Shown one piece after another: positions 63,291 through 64,000 of a stretch of 64,000 nt of DNA. Origin of the DNA: Candidatus Thalassolituus haligoni (GTDB taxonomy: Bacteria > Pseudomonadota > Gammaproteobacteria > Pseudomonadales > Oceanobacteraceae). The stretch is from positions 86,001 through 150,000 of the forward strand of contig NZ_CP139482.1 in NCBI RefSeq assembly GCF_041222825.1, written 5' to 3'. Every line of letters starts with the position of its first letter. Position 1 is the stretch's first letter. Position numbers and translations under genes: made by a program. The notes under the pieces were generated by a model that worked only from the letters and a program-made list of their open reading frames with translations, ran no database searches and was not told the DNA's origin.

Positions 63291-63434
63291 AACGAGTAAA
63301 TGATTCCTGAAACGATAGTACGAGCGAATATCTGCATATTAGCGGCTGTGGGCATTTTAACCAGTGCGCTTGATTTTGCACATCGATCAGGTATTTTCAT
63401 TTACCCTATTTATCAGACACCTCTTGAGTACGTC

Positions 63435-64000
63435 ATGACAGCTGCATTGATCGAAGATTTGAAAGCCCGTGGGTTGCTAAACCAGGCAACCGCCGACGAA
63501 GAACTGATTCAACATCTCGAATCTGGCATGCGTACACTTTATTGTGGATTCGATCCGACCGCAGATAGTCTGCATATCGGCAGTTTGGTTCCCTTGTTGA
63601 TGCTGAAACGTTTCCAACTGGCCGGGCATCGCCCCTTTGCACTGGTTGGTGGCGCGACGGGGCTTATTGGTGACCCCAGCTTCAAGGCGCAGGAACGTAA
63701 GCTGAACGGCCCCGAAGTGGTCGCCGGATGGGTTGAAAAACTGAAATCCCAGGTGAGTCAATTTATTGATTTTGATTGTGGCGAGAACAGTGCCGAGGTG
63801 GTGAACAACCTCGACTGGGTCGGGGACATGACAGTGCTCGATTTTCTCCGCGATGTTGGCAAGCATTTTTCAGTGAACAACATGATTCAGAAGGAATCAG
63901 TCAAACAGCGGCTTGATCGAGAAGGGGCTGGCATTTCCTTCACCGAATTCACCTATATGTTGTTGCAGTCCTACGATTTTGCCGAACTGGCTGAGCGCGC
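63435..64000 (+). CDS. tyrS: Tyrosyl-tRNA synthetase, N-terminal part (3' end outside window)
   Basis: 188 codons of a class I tyrosyl-tRNA synthetase, cut by the window edge. The start ATG 63435 leads into [20 protein letters not shown], where the usual HIGH motif reads HIGS, a variant also known in other Tyr[21 protein letters not shown] and [20 protein letters not shown] are typical of the E. coli-like type. The KMSKS loop lies beyond the window. Divergent from the mepM-like gene. Confidence 0.95.
   Translation, partial: MTAALIEDLKARGLLNQATADEELIQHLESGMRTLYCGFDPTADSLHIGSLVPLLMLKRFQLAGHRPFALVGGATGLIGDPSFKAQERKLNGPEVVAGWVEKLKSQVSQFIDFDCGENSAEVVNNLDWVGDMTVLDFLRDVGKHFSVNNMIQKESVKQRLDREGAGISFTEFTYMLLQSYDFAELAER

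Noticed and set aside
63435..64000. HIGS in place of HIGH in TyrS as a sign of a broken enzyme
   Set aside because: Similar variants occur in functional tyrosyl-tRNA synthetases of other Proteobacteria, and the rest of the fragment is normal.

Overview
The window is chromosomal DNA of a Gammaproteobacterium. It carries no rRNA, tRNA, insertion sequence, prophage or CRISPR array that I can see. Several blocks keep E. coli gene order: tolC / nudF-yqiB-cpdA-yqiA-parE, nudE / yrfG-hslR-hslO-pckA, and ftsY-ftsE-ftsX-rpoH with rsmD divergent. The right end (argC, a DUF6776-type protein, bactofilin, erpA, then anmK and an M23 peptidase divergent from tyrS) follows Pseudomonas-like order. With the lrgAB pair and the moderately GC-rich coding, this suggests a marine Oceanospirillales-type bacterium (Thalassolituus/Oceanobacter/Bacterioplanes neighbourhood). 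The genus is an inference from gene order only.

Layout. 1-3.7 kb: end of a LysR regulator, an orphan hypothetical gene, a MATE exporter and a SCO1/SenC copper chaperone. 3.7-4.1 kb: decayed remains of a beta-propeller-like gene. 4.1-7.2 kb: zinc uptake locus znuB-znuC-zur / znuA. 7.3-15.4 kb: glmU, tolC, the nudF-DUF1249-cpdA-yqiA-parE operon and a convergent NsrR-type Rrf2 regulator. 15.7-27.0 kb: twelve closely packed minus-strand genes described below. 27-32 kb: a PAS-GGDEF-EAL protein and parC. 32-38 kb: rsmD, ftsY-ftsE-ftsX, rpoH, lrgAB. 38-46 kb: hybrid histidine kinase, nudE, yrfG-hslR-hslO, pckA, a class II glutamine amidotransferase. 46-54 kb: ilvE, glnE, mrcB (PBP1b) and a TPR lipoprotein that is probably its activator. 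54-58 kb: hemL, a hemJ-like gene and a ClC channel with an atypical filter. 57.7-64 kb: argC, DUF6776-type protein, bactofilin, erpA, a secreted DsrE-like protein, anmK, mepM-like gene and the start of tyrS.

The most remarkable region is the 15.7-27.0 kb operon. It encodes two outer-membrane beta-barrel proteins (one with an SH3-like domain), a periplasmic thioredoxin-like protein, two large periplasmic/lipoprotein TPR proteins, a smaller TPR lipoprotein, two small secreted proteins, one ExbB/TolQ-type and two ExbD/TolR-type motor proteins, and a TonB-like protein with an AgmX/PglI-type C-terminal domain. No TonB-dependent receptor is present. The set resembles the conserved core, of unknown function outside myxobacteria, from which the Myxococcus Agl/Glt gliding machinery is thought to have evolved. 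One of the two ExbD proteins has Asn where the proton-carrying Asp is expected, which suggests an asymmetric motor. A promoter upstream of the first gene and a hairpin plus promoter-like site just before the motor genes suggest separate control of the envelope and motor parts.
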